In this document: piece after piece, positions 16,275-25,038 of the stretch
Layout: each line of letters opens with the position of its first letter
How positions within the stretch are numbered: the stretch's first letter is position 1
Source: DASZHJ01 sp035604335
GTDB taxonomy: Bacteria > Pseudomonadota > Alphaproteobacteria > ATCC43930 > CGMCC-115725
Assembly (NCBI GenBank): GCA_035604335.1
Contig: DATNIT010000165.1
Location: forward strand, 62,001 to 126,000
Reading direction: 5' to 3'
DNA: 64,000 nt
Made by a program: the position numbers and the translations under genes
The notes under the pieces: model-generated
Told to the model about the DNA's origin: nothing
The model's database searches: none
The model's input: the letters and a program-made list of their open reading frames with translations, nothing else

Positions 16275-17636
16275 ATGACCTCCGCCAAGAAGCTCTACAT
16301 CAAGACCTACGGTTGCCAGATGAACGTCTACGACTCCGCGCGCATGGCGGACGTGCTGGCACCGCTCGGCTACTCGACCACCGAGAGCCCGCGCGAGGCG
16401 GACATGGTGATCCTCAACACCTGTCACATCCGCGAGAAGGCCGCGGAGAAGGTGTTCTCCGAGCTTGGGCGTCTCAAGCCGCTGAAGGAAGCGACGCGGC
16501 GGCGCGGCGGCCGCATGATCCTTGCGGTTGCCGGCTGCGTCGCGCAAGCCGAGGGCGCCGAGATCCTGGCGCGCGCGCCGCATGTCGACATCGTTCTGGG
16601 GCCGCAGACCTATCACCGCCTCCCGGAGCTGGTGGCGACGGCGACGCGACGCGCGGGCGGCGTGCTCGACACCGAGTTTCCCGTCGAGAGCAAGTTCGAC
16701 CACCTGCCCGACGCCTCGGCGCCCCAGGGCGTCTCCAGCTTCCTCACGATCCAGGAGGGTTGCGACAAGTTCTGCACCTTCTGCGTCGTGCCCTATACGC
16801 GGGGTGCCGAGTTCTCGCGCCCGGCAGCCGAAGTGCTCGACGAGGCACATCGGCAAGCCGCGGCGGGCGCACGCGAGATCACGCTCTTGGGGCAGAACGT
16901 CAACGCCTACCACGGGGCTGCCCCGGGCGGCGGTGAATGGGGATTGGGCCGGCTCATCCGCGCGCTCGCCGACGTCCCGGGCACCGCCCGCATCCGCTAC
17001 GCCACCTCGCACCCGCGCGACGTCGACGACGAGCTCGTCGAGGCGCATCGCGACGTGACGAGGCTGATGCCGTTCCTCCACCTGCCGGTGCAATCGGGCT
17101 CGGACCGCGTTCTCGCCGCCATGAACCGGCGGCATACCACGGCGGATTACCTGGGCACGCTCGAGCGTCTGCGCCGCGCGAGGCCGGAGATCGCCTTCTC
17201 CTCGGATTTCATCGTGGGCTATCCCGGCGAGAGCGAGCGCGATTTCGAAGCGACGCTCGCGCTGGTGCGCGAGGTCGGCTTCGCGCAATCCTTCTCATTC
17301 AAATACAGCGCGCGGCCCGGCACGCCCGCGGCGACCGAGCCCGACCAGATACCCGACGAGGTCAAGTCCGCGCGCCTCGCGCGGCTGCAGGAGCTGCTCG
17401 AGGCGCAACAACGGACGTTCAACCGGAGCCAGGTGGGCCGCACGCTGGACGTGCTGCTGGAGCGGCCGGGCCGGCATCCGGGACAGCTGGTCGGGCGCAG
17501 CCCTTATCTGCAGCCGGTTCACGTACTGGCGCCGGCGCGGCTCGTGGGAGCGCTCGTGCCCGCGCGTATCATCGGTGCCGAGCCAAACAGCCTTGCCGGC
17601 GAGCGGATCGAGTGCGAGGAGCGTATCTCCGCATGA
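16275..17636 (+). CDS. miaB: tRNA-2-methylthio-N6-dimethylallyladenosine synthase
   Basis: A radical-SAM methylthiotransferase acting on i6A37 of tRNA. The 453-residue enzyme has the auxiliary cluster cysteines in YGCQMN (Cys14), NTCHIREKA and AGCVAQ, then the SAM-cluster motif CDKFCTFC, and a C-terminal TRAM domain (from about residue 385). I chose the ATG at 16275, 5 bases after olsA. Its stop overlaps the ybeZ start (ATGA). A likely client of NfuA. Confidence 0.97.
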   Translation: MTSAKKLYIKTYGCQMNVYDSARMADVLAPLGYSTTESPREADMVILNTCHIREKAAEKVFSELGRLKPLKEATRRRGGRMILAVAGCVAQAEGAEILARAPHVDIVLGPQTYHRLPELVATATRRAGGVLDTEFPVESKFDHLPDASAPQGVSSFLTIQEGCDKFCTFCVVPYTRGAEFSRPAAEVLDEAHRQAAAGAREITLLGQNVNAYHGAAPGGGEWGLGRLIRALADVPGTARIRYATSHPRDVDDELVEAHRDVTRLMPFLHLPVQSGSDRVLAAMNRRHTTADYLGTLERLRRARPEIAFSSDFIVGYPGESERDFEATLALVREVGFAQSFSFKYSARPGTPAATEPDQIPDEVKSARLARLQELLEAQQRTFNRSQVGRTLDVLLERPGRHPGQLVGRSPYLQPVHVLAPARLVGALVPARIIGAEPNSLAGERIECEERISA

Positions 17637-18655
17637 GGCCACCCAGCGCCTCGAGCGCCTCCAAGCCCACGGGCGATGCCGTGCAGATGCAGTTCGACGA
17701 CAACGCGCTGCTGCCCCTCCTCTTCGGCGAGCGGGACGCGCATCTCGATCGCATCGAGCGCCAGCTGGGCGTCTCCGTCGTCTCGCGCGGCAATCGCCTG
17801 GCGATCACGGGACCGAGCCCGCGGGCGGACCAGGCCCGCGCGGCGCTCGCATCGCTCTACGATCGGCTGAAGCGCGGCCTCGAGGTCGACGGCGCCACCG
17901 TCGATGCCGCGGTCCGGCTCGCTCACAGCCGTCCCGGCGAGGCGCCTTCGCCGTTCGGCCTCGAATCCGAAATTCACACGCGCAAGCGCCGCATCAGCGC
18001 GCGCGGCGCCAACCAGGCGGAGTACATCCGGGTCCTGCGCAGCCACGAGCTGGTCTTCGGCCTGGGTCCCGCGGGGACCGGCAAGACCTACCTCGCGGTC
18101 GCGGCCGCCGTGGACATGATGATGTCGGGCAAGGTCGAGCGCATCGTGCTCTCGCGGCCCGCGGTCGAGGCCGGCGAGCGGCTGGGTTTCCTGCCCGGCG
18201 ACGTCCGGGAGAAGGTCGATCCCTATCTGCGGCCGCTTTACGACGCGCTTTACGACATGTTGCCGGGCGAGCAGGTGCAAAAGCGCCTCTTGAGCGGCGA
18301 GATCGAGATCGCGCCGCTCGCCTTCATGCGTGGGCGAACGCTCGGGCACGCCTACATCATTCTCGATGAGGCCCAGAACACCACCCCCGTTCAGATGAAG
18401 ATGTTCCTGACCCGGCTCGGCGAAGGCGCGAGGATGGCCGTCACCGGCGACCTCTCACAGATCGACCTGCCGCGCGGCACCACATCGGGCGTCACCGATG
18501 CGCTGGCGGCGCTCGAGGGGGTCGAGGGCATCGCCACCATACATTTCACCGAGGCGGACGTCGTGCGCCATGCCCTGGTGCAGCGCATCGTGCAAGCCTA
18601 CGACCGCCGCGACCGCCGGCGCAGCAGCCGCCGCGGACCGAGCGACCATGAGTGA
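17633..18655 (+). CDS. ybeZ: PhoH-like ATPase YbeZ
   Basis: A 340-residue PhoH-family ATPase that partners YbeY in 16S rRNA maturation and ribosome quality control. A KH-like N-terminal region (residues 15-85) is followed by the ATPase core with Walker A GPAGTGKT at 145-152 and Walker B YIILDEAQN near 243. The start overlaps the miaB stop and the end overlaps ybeY, the usual ybeZ-ybeY-corC-lnt arrangement. Confidence 0.95.
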   Translation: MRPPSASSASKPTGDAVQMQFDDNALLPLLFGERDAHLDRIERQLGVSVVSRGNRLAITGPSPRADQARAALASLYDRLKRGLEVDGATVDAAVRLAHSRPGEAPSPFGLESEIHTRKRRISARGANQAEYIRVLRSHELVFGLGPAGTGKTYLAVAAAVDMMMSGKVERIVLSRPAVEAGERLGFLPGDVREKVDPYLRPLYDALYDMLPGEQVQKRLLSGEIEIAPLAFMRGRTLGHAYIILDEAQNTTPVQMKMFLTRLGEGARMAVTGDLSQIDLPRGTTSGVTDALAALEGVEGIATIHFTEADVVRHALVQRIVQAYDRRDRRRSSRRGPSDHE

Positions 18656-19184
18656 CCGCTCGGCCTCACGGCTTCGCCGCAAACCCGCGATCGCGATCGA
18701 TCTGGCGGAGACCTCGCCGCGCTGGCGCGAGCGCCTGCCGCGCCGGCGCGCGATCTGCGTGGCGGCGGCGGAAGCCGCCTTCGCCGCGGCCAAGCCTCGG
18801 CTCACGCGCCGGACCGAGGTCAGCGTGGTGCTCGCCGACGACGCTCTGGTGCGCCGGCTCAATCGGCAGTGGCGGCGCATCGACGCGGCGACCAATGTGC
18901 TGTCTTTCCCTTCGCTGGACGAGGAACTTCCGCCGAAGGCGCCGTTTCTGCTGGGCGACGTCGTGCTGGCCTACGAGACCGTGAGCCGCGAGGCCCAGGA
19001 GCAGGGCAAGGATATCGCGGACCATCTGCGCCACTTGGTGGTGCACGGGATCCTGCACCTCCTCGGCTACGATCACGACGAGCCCGGAGAGGCCGAGCAG
19101 ATGGAGGCGCTGGAGACCCAGGTGCTGGCGCGGCTCGGGGTCGCCGACCCCTATGCCGAGCGGCAGGCGGCGGGCGATGACTGA
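18648..19184 (+). CDS. ybeY: Endoribonuclease YbeY (16S rRNA 3' maturation)
   Basis: A 178-residue metalloprotein. The zinc motif HGILHLLGYDH sits at residues 133-143, supplying three histidines, and NVLSFPSLDEE precedes it. Needed for 16S 3'-end processing and 70S quality control. It overlaps ybeZ by 8 bases and corC by 8 bases, so translation is coupled. Confidence 0.96.
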   Translation: MSDRSASRLRRKPAIAIDLAETSPRWRERLPRRRAICVAAAEAAFAAAKPRLTRRTEVSVVLADDALVRRLNRQWRRIDAATNVLSFPSLDEELPPKAPFLLGDVVLAYETVSREAQEQGKDIADHLRHLVVHGILHLLGYDHDEPGEAEQMEALETQVLARLGVADPYAERQAAGDD

Positions 19185-20094
19185 CGCACCGACCGGCCGC
19201 CCGTCCAGCACGCGCGAGGCCGAGGAGGGCCCGTTCCGCGGCTTGCGCAACTGGCTGAAGCAGCTGCGCGGCGAGCGCGCGGGCGAGCAGAACCTGCGCA
19301 CCTCGCTCGAGGAGCTGATCGAGGAGCACGAGGAGCAGCCGATCGATCCGCAGGAGCGGGCGATCCTCGGCAACATCGTCAAGCTGCATGAGCAAACCGC
19401 CGCCGATGTGATGGTGCCGCGGGTCGACATCGTGGCCCTCGAGGTCGATACGCCGTTCGACCAGGTGGTCAAGTCGATGATCGAGCAAGGGCATTCGCGG
19501 GTCCCGGTCTATCGTGAGACGCTCGACGACGTCGTCGGCATGCTGCACATCAAGGATCTGCTGCCCTACGCCGCCGACAACAAGCCCGTGGCGCTCGCCA
19601 AGATCGTGCGCAAGGTGCTGTTCGTGGCGCCCTCCATGCCGGTGCTCGACCTGCTCTTGCAGATGCGGTTGACGCGCATCCATCTGGCGCTGGTGGTCGA
19701 CGAGTTCGGCGGCGTCGACGGGCTGCTCTCGATCGAGGACGTGATCGAACAGATCGTGGGCGAGATCGAGGACGAGCACGACCCCGCCGATCCGCCGCAG
19801 CTGATCGAGCGGCCGGACGGCAGCGTCATCGTCGAGGCGCGCATGCCCATCGACCGTCTCGAGGACGCCACGGGCCAAAAGCTGCTGCCGCCGGAAGTCG
19901 AGGAGGAGATTAATACGCTGGGCGGCCTGGTCACGACGCTGGCGGGCCGGGTGCCCGCGCGCGGCGAAGTGATCAGGCATCCCGCGGGATTCGACATCGA
20001 GGTGCTGGATGCCGATCCGCGGCGCGTGAAACGCCTGCGCTTGCGCGGCTTGCCGGTGCCGCCGTCGTCGGTCAGCGAGGTCGAGCATGCCTGA
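19177..20094 (+). CDS. corC: CorC/HlyC-type CBS-domain protein
   Basis: A 305-residue cytosolic protein with a CBS pair (starting VMVPRVDIVALE near residue 78, second CBS near 145) and a C-terminal transporter-associated domain from about residue 210. It has no DUF21 membrane domain, so it is the soluble CorC form. E. coli homologues affect Mg2+/Co2+ efflux. The gene overlaps both ybeY and lnt by 8 bases. Confidence 0.93.
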   Translation: MTDAPTGRPSSTREAEEGPFRGLRNWLKQLRGERAGEQNLRTSLEELIEEHEEQPIDPQERAILGNIVKLHEQTAADVMVPRVDIVALEVDTPFDQVVKSMIEQGHSRVPVYRETLDDVVGMLHIKDLLPYAADNKPVALAKIVRKVLFVAPSMPVLDLLLQMRLTRIHLALVVDEFGGVDGLLSIEDVIEQIVGEIEDEHDPADPPQLIERPDGSVIVEARMPIDRLEDATGQKLLPPEVEEEINTLGGLVTTLAGRVPARGEVIRHPAGFDIEVLDADPRRVKRLRLRGLPVPPSSVSEVEHA

Positions 20095-21724
20095 GCGGGC
20101 ATCCACCCTCGAGTTCCGGGGCGCCATTCCCGTCGCGCCCGCGCAGCTCGCGGCGCTTCGGCTGGCGGAGCTGCAGGGCTTGCGCCGCTATGGCGCGGCC
20201 TTCCTGTTGGGCGTGCTGGCGGCGGCGGCCTTGCCGCCCGTCGACATGACCCCGGTGCTCGTCCTCTCCTTCGTCGGTTTCGTCTGGCTGTTCGATGGCG
20301 CGCAGCGCTCGCGCGAGGCATTCGGCATCGGCTGGTGCTTCGGTCTCGGGTTCTTCGTCGCCGGATTCTATTGGCTCACGGCGGCGCTTTTCGTGGACAT
20401 CGCGAGGTTCTGGTGGCTGACGCCCTTCGCGCTGCTGGGCGTGCCGGCGGGGCTTGCGATCTTCACGGGCGGAGCGGTGCTGGCGGCGCATTTGACCTGC
20501 CGCTGGCTCGGATGGCGCGGCGTCTCGCGGATACTGGCGCTGTCGGTGTTCTGGTGCGGAGCCGAGTGGTTGCGCGGCCACGTGCTCACGGGATTGCCAT
20601 GGAATCTCGTTGGCTATGCCTGGTCGGGCGCGTTTCCAGGCAGCCTCGCCATGCTGCAGGTGACGTCGCTGGTGGGCATTTACGGCTTGAGCCTGTTGAC
20701 CATGACCGCGGTCTCGTTGCCCGCGACCCTGGGCGACCTCGCCGGCCGACGCTGGCCGCCGCTCGCCACCTCGGCAGCGCTGCTCGTGGCGTGCTTCGCC
20801 TTTGGTTGGCTGCGCCTCGACGCCACGGCTACGCCCGCTATGCAGCCGGGCGTGCGGATCCGCATCGTCCAACCCTCGATCCCGCAGACCCTCAAGAACG
20901 ATCCGGCCGAGCGGCTGACGAGCTTCCGCCGACTGCTGGCCTTGAGCAGCGAACCCGCCGAGACAGGCGCACCTTTCGACGTCCTGGTCTGGCCAGAGGC
21001 GAACGCCCCGCCCTTCCTCGACCGGGACGGCGGCGCCCGCATGGCGATCGCGGGGCTGCTGCCGACGAACGGCCTCGCCCTCGTGGGCAGCGACCGCAGC
21101 GACCCGCCGCCCGGCCCGCTTCAGCATTTCTGGAACAGCATGATCGCCATCGATCATGCCGGTATCATTCAAGGCTATTACGACAAGGCGCACCTGGTGC
21201 CGTTCGGCGAGTACGTACCGCTGCGCGGCGTGCTGCCGATGGACAAGATCACGCCGGGCACCACGGATTTCTCCTTCGGACCGGGGGTGCGTACGCTGCA
21301 CCTGCCGGGTCTGCCGCCGGTCTCGCCGCTGATCTGCTTCGAGGTGATCTTCCCGGGAGCGGTGATCGATCCTGTGGACCGGCCACAATGGCTACTCGCG
21401 CTCAGCAACGATGCCTGGTATGGCATCACGTCCGGTCCCTTCCAGCATTTCAGCATCGCGCGCGTGCGCGCGATCGAGGAAGGCTTGCCCGTGGTGCGCG
21501 CGGCCAATAACGGCATCTCCGGCCTGATCGATCCGTTGGGCCGCGTGGTGCAGCGGATGGGCCTCGACGTCGTGGGATTTCTCGATGTGCCGCTGCCGCG
21601 CACACTGCCGCCGACGCTCTACGAGCAAGCGGGCGATGCGTTCTTCTTTGCGGCCTTGCCCCTCTTACTAGGGCTTGGCTGGGTTTTTTCCAGCCTAAGG
21701 AGGAAATCCGTCAAACCTTCGTGA
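20087..21724 (+). CDS. lnt: Apolipoprotein N-acyltransferase
   Basis: An inner-membrane enzyme that adds the third acyl chain to lipoproteins. The 545-residue protein has six or so N-terminal membrane helices and a periplasmic nitrilase domain. The catalytic triad is visible as Glu in VWPEANAP (near residue 305), Lys in YDKAHLVPFGEYVP (near 365) and Cys in LICFEVIFPG (near 415). A last helix lies near the C-terminus. Start overlaps corC. Confidence 0.96.
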   Translation: MPERASTLEFRGAIPVAPAQLAALRLAELQGLRRYGAAFLLGVLAAAALPPVDMTPVLVLSFVGFVWLFDGAQRSREAFGIGWCFGLGFFVAGFYWLTAALFVDIARFWWLTPFALLGVPAGLAIFTGGAVLAAHLTCRWLGWRGVSRILALSVFWCGAEWLRGHVLTGLPWNLVGYAWSGAFPGSLAMLQVTSLVGIYGLSLLTMTAVSLPATLGDLAGRRWPPLATSAALLVACFAFGWLRLDATATPAMQPGVRIRIVQPSIPQTLKNDPAERLTSFRRLLALSSEPAETGAPFDVLVWPEANAPPFLDRDGGARMAIAGLLPTNGLALVGSDRSDPPPGPLQHFWNSMIAIDHAGIIQGYYDKAHLVPFGEYVPLRGVLPMDKITPGTTDFSFGPGVRTLHLPGLPPVSPLICFEVIFPGAVIDPVDRPQWLLALSNDAWYGITSGPFQHFSIARVRAIEEGLPVVRAANNGISGLIDPLGRVVQRMGLDVVGFLDVPLPRTLPPTLYEQAGDAFFFAALPLLLGLGWVFSSLRRKSVKPS

Positions 21725-21750
21725 ATTCCGCGCGTACCACGTCGGAATTC
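21723..21750. repeat. 8-bp perfect inverted repeat after lnt
   Basis: GAATTCCG (21723-21730) and CGGAATTC (21743-21750) are perfect inverted copies 12 bases apart, overlapping the lnt stop codon. No T-tract follows, so it is not a typical intrinsic terminator; it could be an operator for the XRE regulator downstream or a weak terminator stem. Confidence 0.4.
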
Positions 21751-21762
21751 CGCTACAAGCGG

Positions 21763-21792
21763 TTGACCGCATACGATCGTGTGAACTATCAA
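21763..21792 (+). promoter_or_regulatory. Possible promoter of the XRE regulator gene
   Basis: TTGACC (5 of 6 to consensus) at 21763-21768 and TATCAA (4 of 6) at 21787-21792 are 18 bases apart, about 35 bases upstream of the ATG at 21827. The inverted repeat lies just upstream. Confidence 0.35.
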
Positions 21793-21826
21793 ATGGCCAG
21801 ACCTTGCATCTGGTCGGCCGAGGATA

Positions 21827-22291
21827 ATGGATAACAAAGCCAGCGACGGCCGAAGACGCCGCCCAAAGTCCGACAAGCCCAATCCCATCGACGTTCATGT
21901 CGGCTCCCGCGTACGGTTGCGCCGCACGCTGCTCGGCATGAGCCAAGAGAAGCTCGGCGAGGCTATCGGGCTCACCTTTCAGCAGGTGCAGAAATATGAG
22001 CGCGGCGCGAACCGGGTCGGCGCCAGCCGCCTTTACGACCTGTCCCGTGTCCTCGACGTGCCGGTGTCGTATTTCTTCGAGGAAATGACTCCGGCTGTGA
22101 CGAGCGCCGCCGAGGCACGGCTCGGCGGCATGCTCGAGGAGGCCCCGAGCCCCACCTACGAGGCCGATCCCATGATGCGGCGCGAGACGCTCGAACTGGT
22201 GCGCGCCTACTATCGGATCGGCGACCCGCAGGTCCGCCGGCGGCTCTTCGACCTCACCAAGGCGATCGCGAACGCGACGGAACGGCACTGA
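21827..22291 (+). CDS. XRE-family helix-turn-helix regulator
   Basis: A 154-residue DNA-binding protein. The Cro/C1 HTH spans residues about 25-80 (RLRRTLLGMSQEKLGEAIG and QQVQKYERGANRVGASRLY). A second helical region contains RRETLELVRAYYRI. This protein type is common in alphaproteobacteria, often directly upstream of metK as here. Targets are unknown; control of the adjacent metK is possible but unproven. Confidence 0.9.
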   Translation: MDNKASDGRRRRPKSDKPNPIDVHVGSRVRLRRTLLGMSQEKLGEAIGLTFQQVQKYERGANRVGASRLYDLSRVLDVPVSYFFEEMTPAVTSAAEARLGGMLEEAPSPTYEADPMMRRETLELVRAYYRIGDPQVRRRLFDLTKAIANATERH

Positions 22292-22463
22292 CGTCCCGAT
22301 GGGCCTTCGCCCACCGCAAAAATCCTTGACGCCCGGTTGCCCCGGTAGCAACTAGTCGCGAATTCTGCGCGAGCCCGTGCGTACTCCCGCACGACGGCGA
22401 TTTCTCCCGGCCCACGCAGCAACGGAACCAGGCGGTCCTCAAGGGCCGAGGGAAGGAAATAAC

Positions 22464-23633
22464 GTGGTCAAGCGCGACTATCTCTTCACTAGCGAGTCCG
22501 TCTCCGAAGGGCACCCCGACAAGGTCTGCGATCGCATCTCGGATGCGGTGGTTGACGCCTTCCTGGCCGCCGACCCCCACGCTCGCGTCGCCTGCGAGAC
22601 GCTCGCAACCACGAACCACGTGGTGATGGCGGGCGAGGTGCGCGGACCCGCCTCGATCACCAAGGATCTGCTGGTGGACGTCGCACGGCACGCGATCCGG
22701 GACATCGGCTACGAGCAGGAGGGCTTCCACTGGAAGACGGCCGAGGTGGAGTGCCTCGTGCACGCGCAGTCCTCGGACATCGCCCAGGGCGTCGACGCCG
22801 CCGGCAACAAGGACGAGGGCGCAGGCGACCAAGGCATCATGTTCGGCTATGCATGCCGAGAGACCCCGGAGCTGATGCCGGCGCCGATCTACTATGCGCA
22901 CGCGATCCTGCGCTCGCTCTCCAAGGCGCGTCACGAAGGATCCGCGCCCAAGCTGGGACCCGACGCCAAGAGCCAGGTCACGCTCCAGTACGCCGGCGGC
23001 AAGCCGGTGCGGGCGACCTCCGTGGTGGTCTCGACACAGCACAGTCCCGACATCGACCAGGACGACGTCCGCGAGATCGTACGCCCTCACGTGGTGAACG
23101 TGCTGCCCGAGGGCTGGATGTGCGACGAAGAGCATTTTTACGTGAATCCGACCGGGCGCTTCGTGATCGGCGGTCCCGACGGCGATACCGGCCTCACCGG
23201 CCGCAAAATTATCGTCGACACCTATGGCGGCTCGGCGCCCCACGGCGGCGGCGCCTTCTCCGGCAAGGATCCGAGCAAAGTGGACCGCTCCGCCGCCTAC
23301 GCCGCGCGCTATCTCGCCAAGAACGTGGTGGCGGCAGGGCTCGCCGACCGCTGCACCATCCAGGTCTCCTATGCCATCGGCGTCTCCAAGCCGTTGTCGG
23401 TCTATATCGACACCGGCGGTACCGCGCGGGTCGACGAGGAGAGGCTATCCACGGTGCTGCAGCAGCTGATGGATCTGAGCCCGCGCGGCATCCGCACGCA
23501 CCTCGGGCTCAACAAGCCGATCTACGCGCGGACATCCGCCTACGGCCATTTCGGCCGGCACCCGGAGGCCGACGGCGGATTTTCGTGGGAGCGCCTCGAT
23601 CTCGTGCCCGGTCTACGCTCGGCCCTCGCCTGA
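22464..23633 (+). CDS. metK: S-adenosylmethionine synthetase
   Basis: It makes SAM from methionine and ATP. The 389-residue enzyme has ESVSEGHPDKVCDRISD near the N-terminus, GAGDQGIMFGYA near residue 122 and GGGAFSGKDPSKVDRSAAY near 255, all MetK signatures. The start is GTG at 22464, with GGAAGGA placed 6 bases upstream; no ATG lies near. SAM made here feeds trmB directly downstream and miaB upstream. No SAM or SAH riboswitch is recognisable in the 172-base leader. Confidence 0.97.
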   Translation: MVKRDYLFTSESVSEGHPDKVCDRISDAVVDAFLAADPHARVACETLATTNHVVMAGEVRGPASITKDLLVDVARHAIRDIGYEQEGFHWKTAEVECLVHAQSSDIAQGVDAAGNKDEGAGDQGIMFGYACRETPELMPAPIYYAHAILRSLSKARHEGSAPKLGPDAKSQVTLQYAGGKPVRATSVVVSTQHSPDIDQDDVREIVRPHVVNVLPEGWMCDEEHFYVNPTGRFVIGGPDGDTGLTGRKIIVDTYGGSAPHGGGAFSGKDPSKVDRSAAYAARYLAKNVVAAGLADRCTIQVSYAIGVSKPLSVYIDTGGTARVDEERLSTVLQQLMDLSPRGIRTHLGLNKPIYARTSAYGHFGRHPEADGGFSWERLDLVPGLRSALA

Positions 23634-24346
23634 GAGCGGGAGCGGATCAGCGCGGAGGGCCTGACGGCCGACAGCGACTGCTCTACGGCCGCCGCCGGGG
23701 CCGGCGGCTTCGGCCTGGCCAGCGCGACCTGCTGGCGAGCCTGCTGCCGGTGCTGCGCATCGACGTGCCGGAGCATGGCAGCCTCGACCCGCACGGGCTT
23801 TTCCCGGCCCCTCCGGCCGAGCTCTGGCTCGAGATCGGCTTCGGCGCCGGCGAGCACTTGGCCGAGCAGGCGACCGCGCATCCTGATATCGGCTTTCTTG
23901 GCGCCGAGGTGTTCGAGAACGGCGTGGTCAAGCTCTTGGCGGAGGTGCAGCGCCGGGATCTCCGCAACGTCCGCGTCCTCGTCGACGACGCGCGGCTCCT
24001 GTTGGCTGCGCTCCCGGATTCTTGCCTCGGCCGGGTCTTCATCCTGTTCCCGGATCCCTGGCCCAAGCAGCGCCATCACAAGCGGCGCATGGTGTCGCCG
24101 AGCACTCTGGATCAGCTCGCGCGCACCATGAAGACCGGCGCCGAGCTTCGGCTCGCGACCGACGATGTCGGATATCTCCGCGCGATGCTGGAGCTGGTCC
24201 CCCTGCATCCCGCCTTTGCCTGGCAGGCGCAGGGGCCCACGGATTGGCTCCGGCGGCAACCCGATTGGCCCCCCACGCGCTACGAGGCAAAGGCTCTGGC
24301 GGCCGGACGAATCCCGCATTTTCTGCGCTTCACAAGGAGGTCCTGA
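23585..24346 (+). CDS. trmB: tRNA (guanine-N7-)-methyltransferase
   Basis: It methylates G46 of tRNA with SAM. The catalytic region is intact: LLYGRRRGRRLRPGQ, the SAM loop WLEIGFGAGEHL, FLGAEVFENG, and RVFILFPDPWPKQRHHKRR, cut here as FPDPWPKQRHHKRR. The start is unclear because no ATG or TTG lies in frame near the expected N-terminus. GTG at 23585, inside metK, is the nearest standard start (253 residues). A CTG at 23630 overlapping the metK stop would give a more typical length of 238. Confidence 0.88.
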   Translation: MGAPRSRARSTLGPRLRAGADQRGGPDGRQRLLYGRRRGRRLRPGQRDLLASLLPVLRIDVPEHGSLDPHGLFPAPPAELWLEIGFGAGEHLAEQATAHPDIGFLGAEVFENGVVKLLAEVQRRDLRNVRVLVDDARLLLAALPDSCLGRVFILFPDPWPKQRHHKRRMVSPSTLDQLARTMKTGAELRLATDDVGYLRAMLELVPLHPAFAWQAQGPTDWLRRQPDWPPTRYEAKALAAGRIPHFLRFTRRS

Positions 24347-24364
24347 CAGCCTTCCTGTTCGGCC

Positions 24365-24400
24365 TTGCATGGCCGCGAAATCGGGCTATATTCGCGGCCA
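24365..24400 (+). promoter_or_regulatory. Promoter within a perfect 10-bp inverted repeat, upstream of the rimP-nusA-infB operon
   Basis: TTGCAT (24365-24370) and TATATT (24387-24392), 16 bases apart, form a plausible sigma-70 promoter. TGGCCGCGAA (24370-24379) and TTCGCGGCCA (24391-24400) are perfect inverted copies flanking and overlapping the -10 box. Transcription would start near 24399. The geometry suggests an operator at which a dimeric regulator could block the polymerase, or a structure in the untranscribed DNA. Confidence 0.5.
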
Positions 24401-24448
24401 AATAAACCCATAGGGTGCGGTTGATAAGACTGCATCTCTGAAACCGAG

Positions 24449-24478
24449 GGGTGGGCCGCCGGCCCGCCCTTTTGTTTT
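24449..24478 (+). terminator. Intrinsic terminator/attenuator in the rimP leader
   Basis: A 9-bp stem (24449-24457 with 24461-24469, one G-T pair, GCC loop) is followed by a TTTTGTTTT tract at 24470-24478. It lies about 50 bases after the predicted start site and 32 bases before rimP. It can end an approximately 80-nt leader RNA before the operon, so readthrough must be allowed or regulated. It could alternatively serve as the terminator of trmB transcripts. Confidence 0.72.
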
Positions 24479-24510
24479 GGCGCACAAGGCAGGACCCGCG
24501 AGGCATAACG

Positions 24511-24999
24511 GTGATCGACACCGCCCGCATCGAGACGCTGATCGCGCCGTCGCTCGAAGCGATGGGCTATCGGCTCGTGCGCGTCGCTATCACGGGCGGC
24601 CGGCGCGCGCAGGTGTTGCAGGTGATGGCGGAACGCATCGACGAGCAACCCATGGGCGTCGACGACTGCACGGAGGTGACGCACTCGGTTTCGGCGCTTC
24701 TGGATGTCGCGGACCCCATCGAGCATGCCTACGTCCTCGAGGTGAGCTCGCCGGGCATCGACCGGCCCTTGGTCCGCCGCGAGGACTACGAGCGCTTCCG
24801 GGGCTACGAAGCCAAGCTCGAGCTCGCGGCGCCCCTCGACGGCCGCCGCCGCTTCCGGGGCCGGCTGCTCGGCGTCGACGCCGATCGCGTTCGGCTCAAC
24901 TTGGGCGCCGAGGTCGTGGAGCTGCCCTTGGCGCGCATCTTGCGCGCGAAACTGGTCCTTACCGACGAGCTCCTGGCCGCCCAGCAACGGCGAGCCTGA
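24511..24999 (+). CDS. rimP: Ribosome maturation factor RimP
   Basis: A 162-residue factor for 30S assembly, first gene of the operon with nusA and infB. Two domains are visible: the N-terminal part with MGYRLVRVAITGG and the conserved LEVSSPGIDRPLVRREDYERF, cut as LEVSSPGIDRPL (near residue 82), then the SH3-like C-terminal part. The start is GTG at 24511; the upstream in-frame ATG lies inside the terminator and is rejected. Confidence 0.95.
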   Translation: MIDTARIETLIAPSLEAMGYRLVRVAITGGRRAQVLQVMAERIDEQPMGVDDCTEVTHSVSALLDVADPIEHAYVLEVSSPGIDRPLVRREDYERFRGYEAKLELAAPLDGRRRFRGRLLGVDADRVRLNLGAEVVELPLARILRAKLVLTDELLAAQQRRA

Positions 25000-25038
25000 A
25001 GCCGAAATCAACATCAACAACCCCGCACCGAGACAGCC

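Noticed and set aside
22292..22463. Possible SAM or SAH riboswitch before metK
   Set aside because: I could not fold the leader into any of the known SAM or SAH riboswitch shapes; only short unrelated stems are seen.
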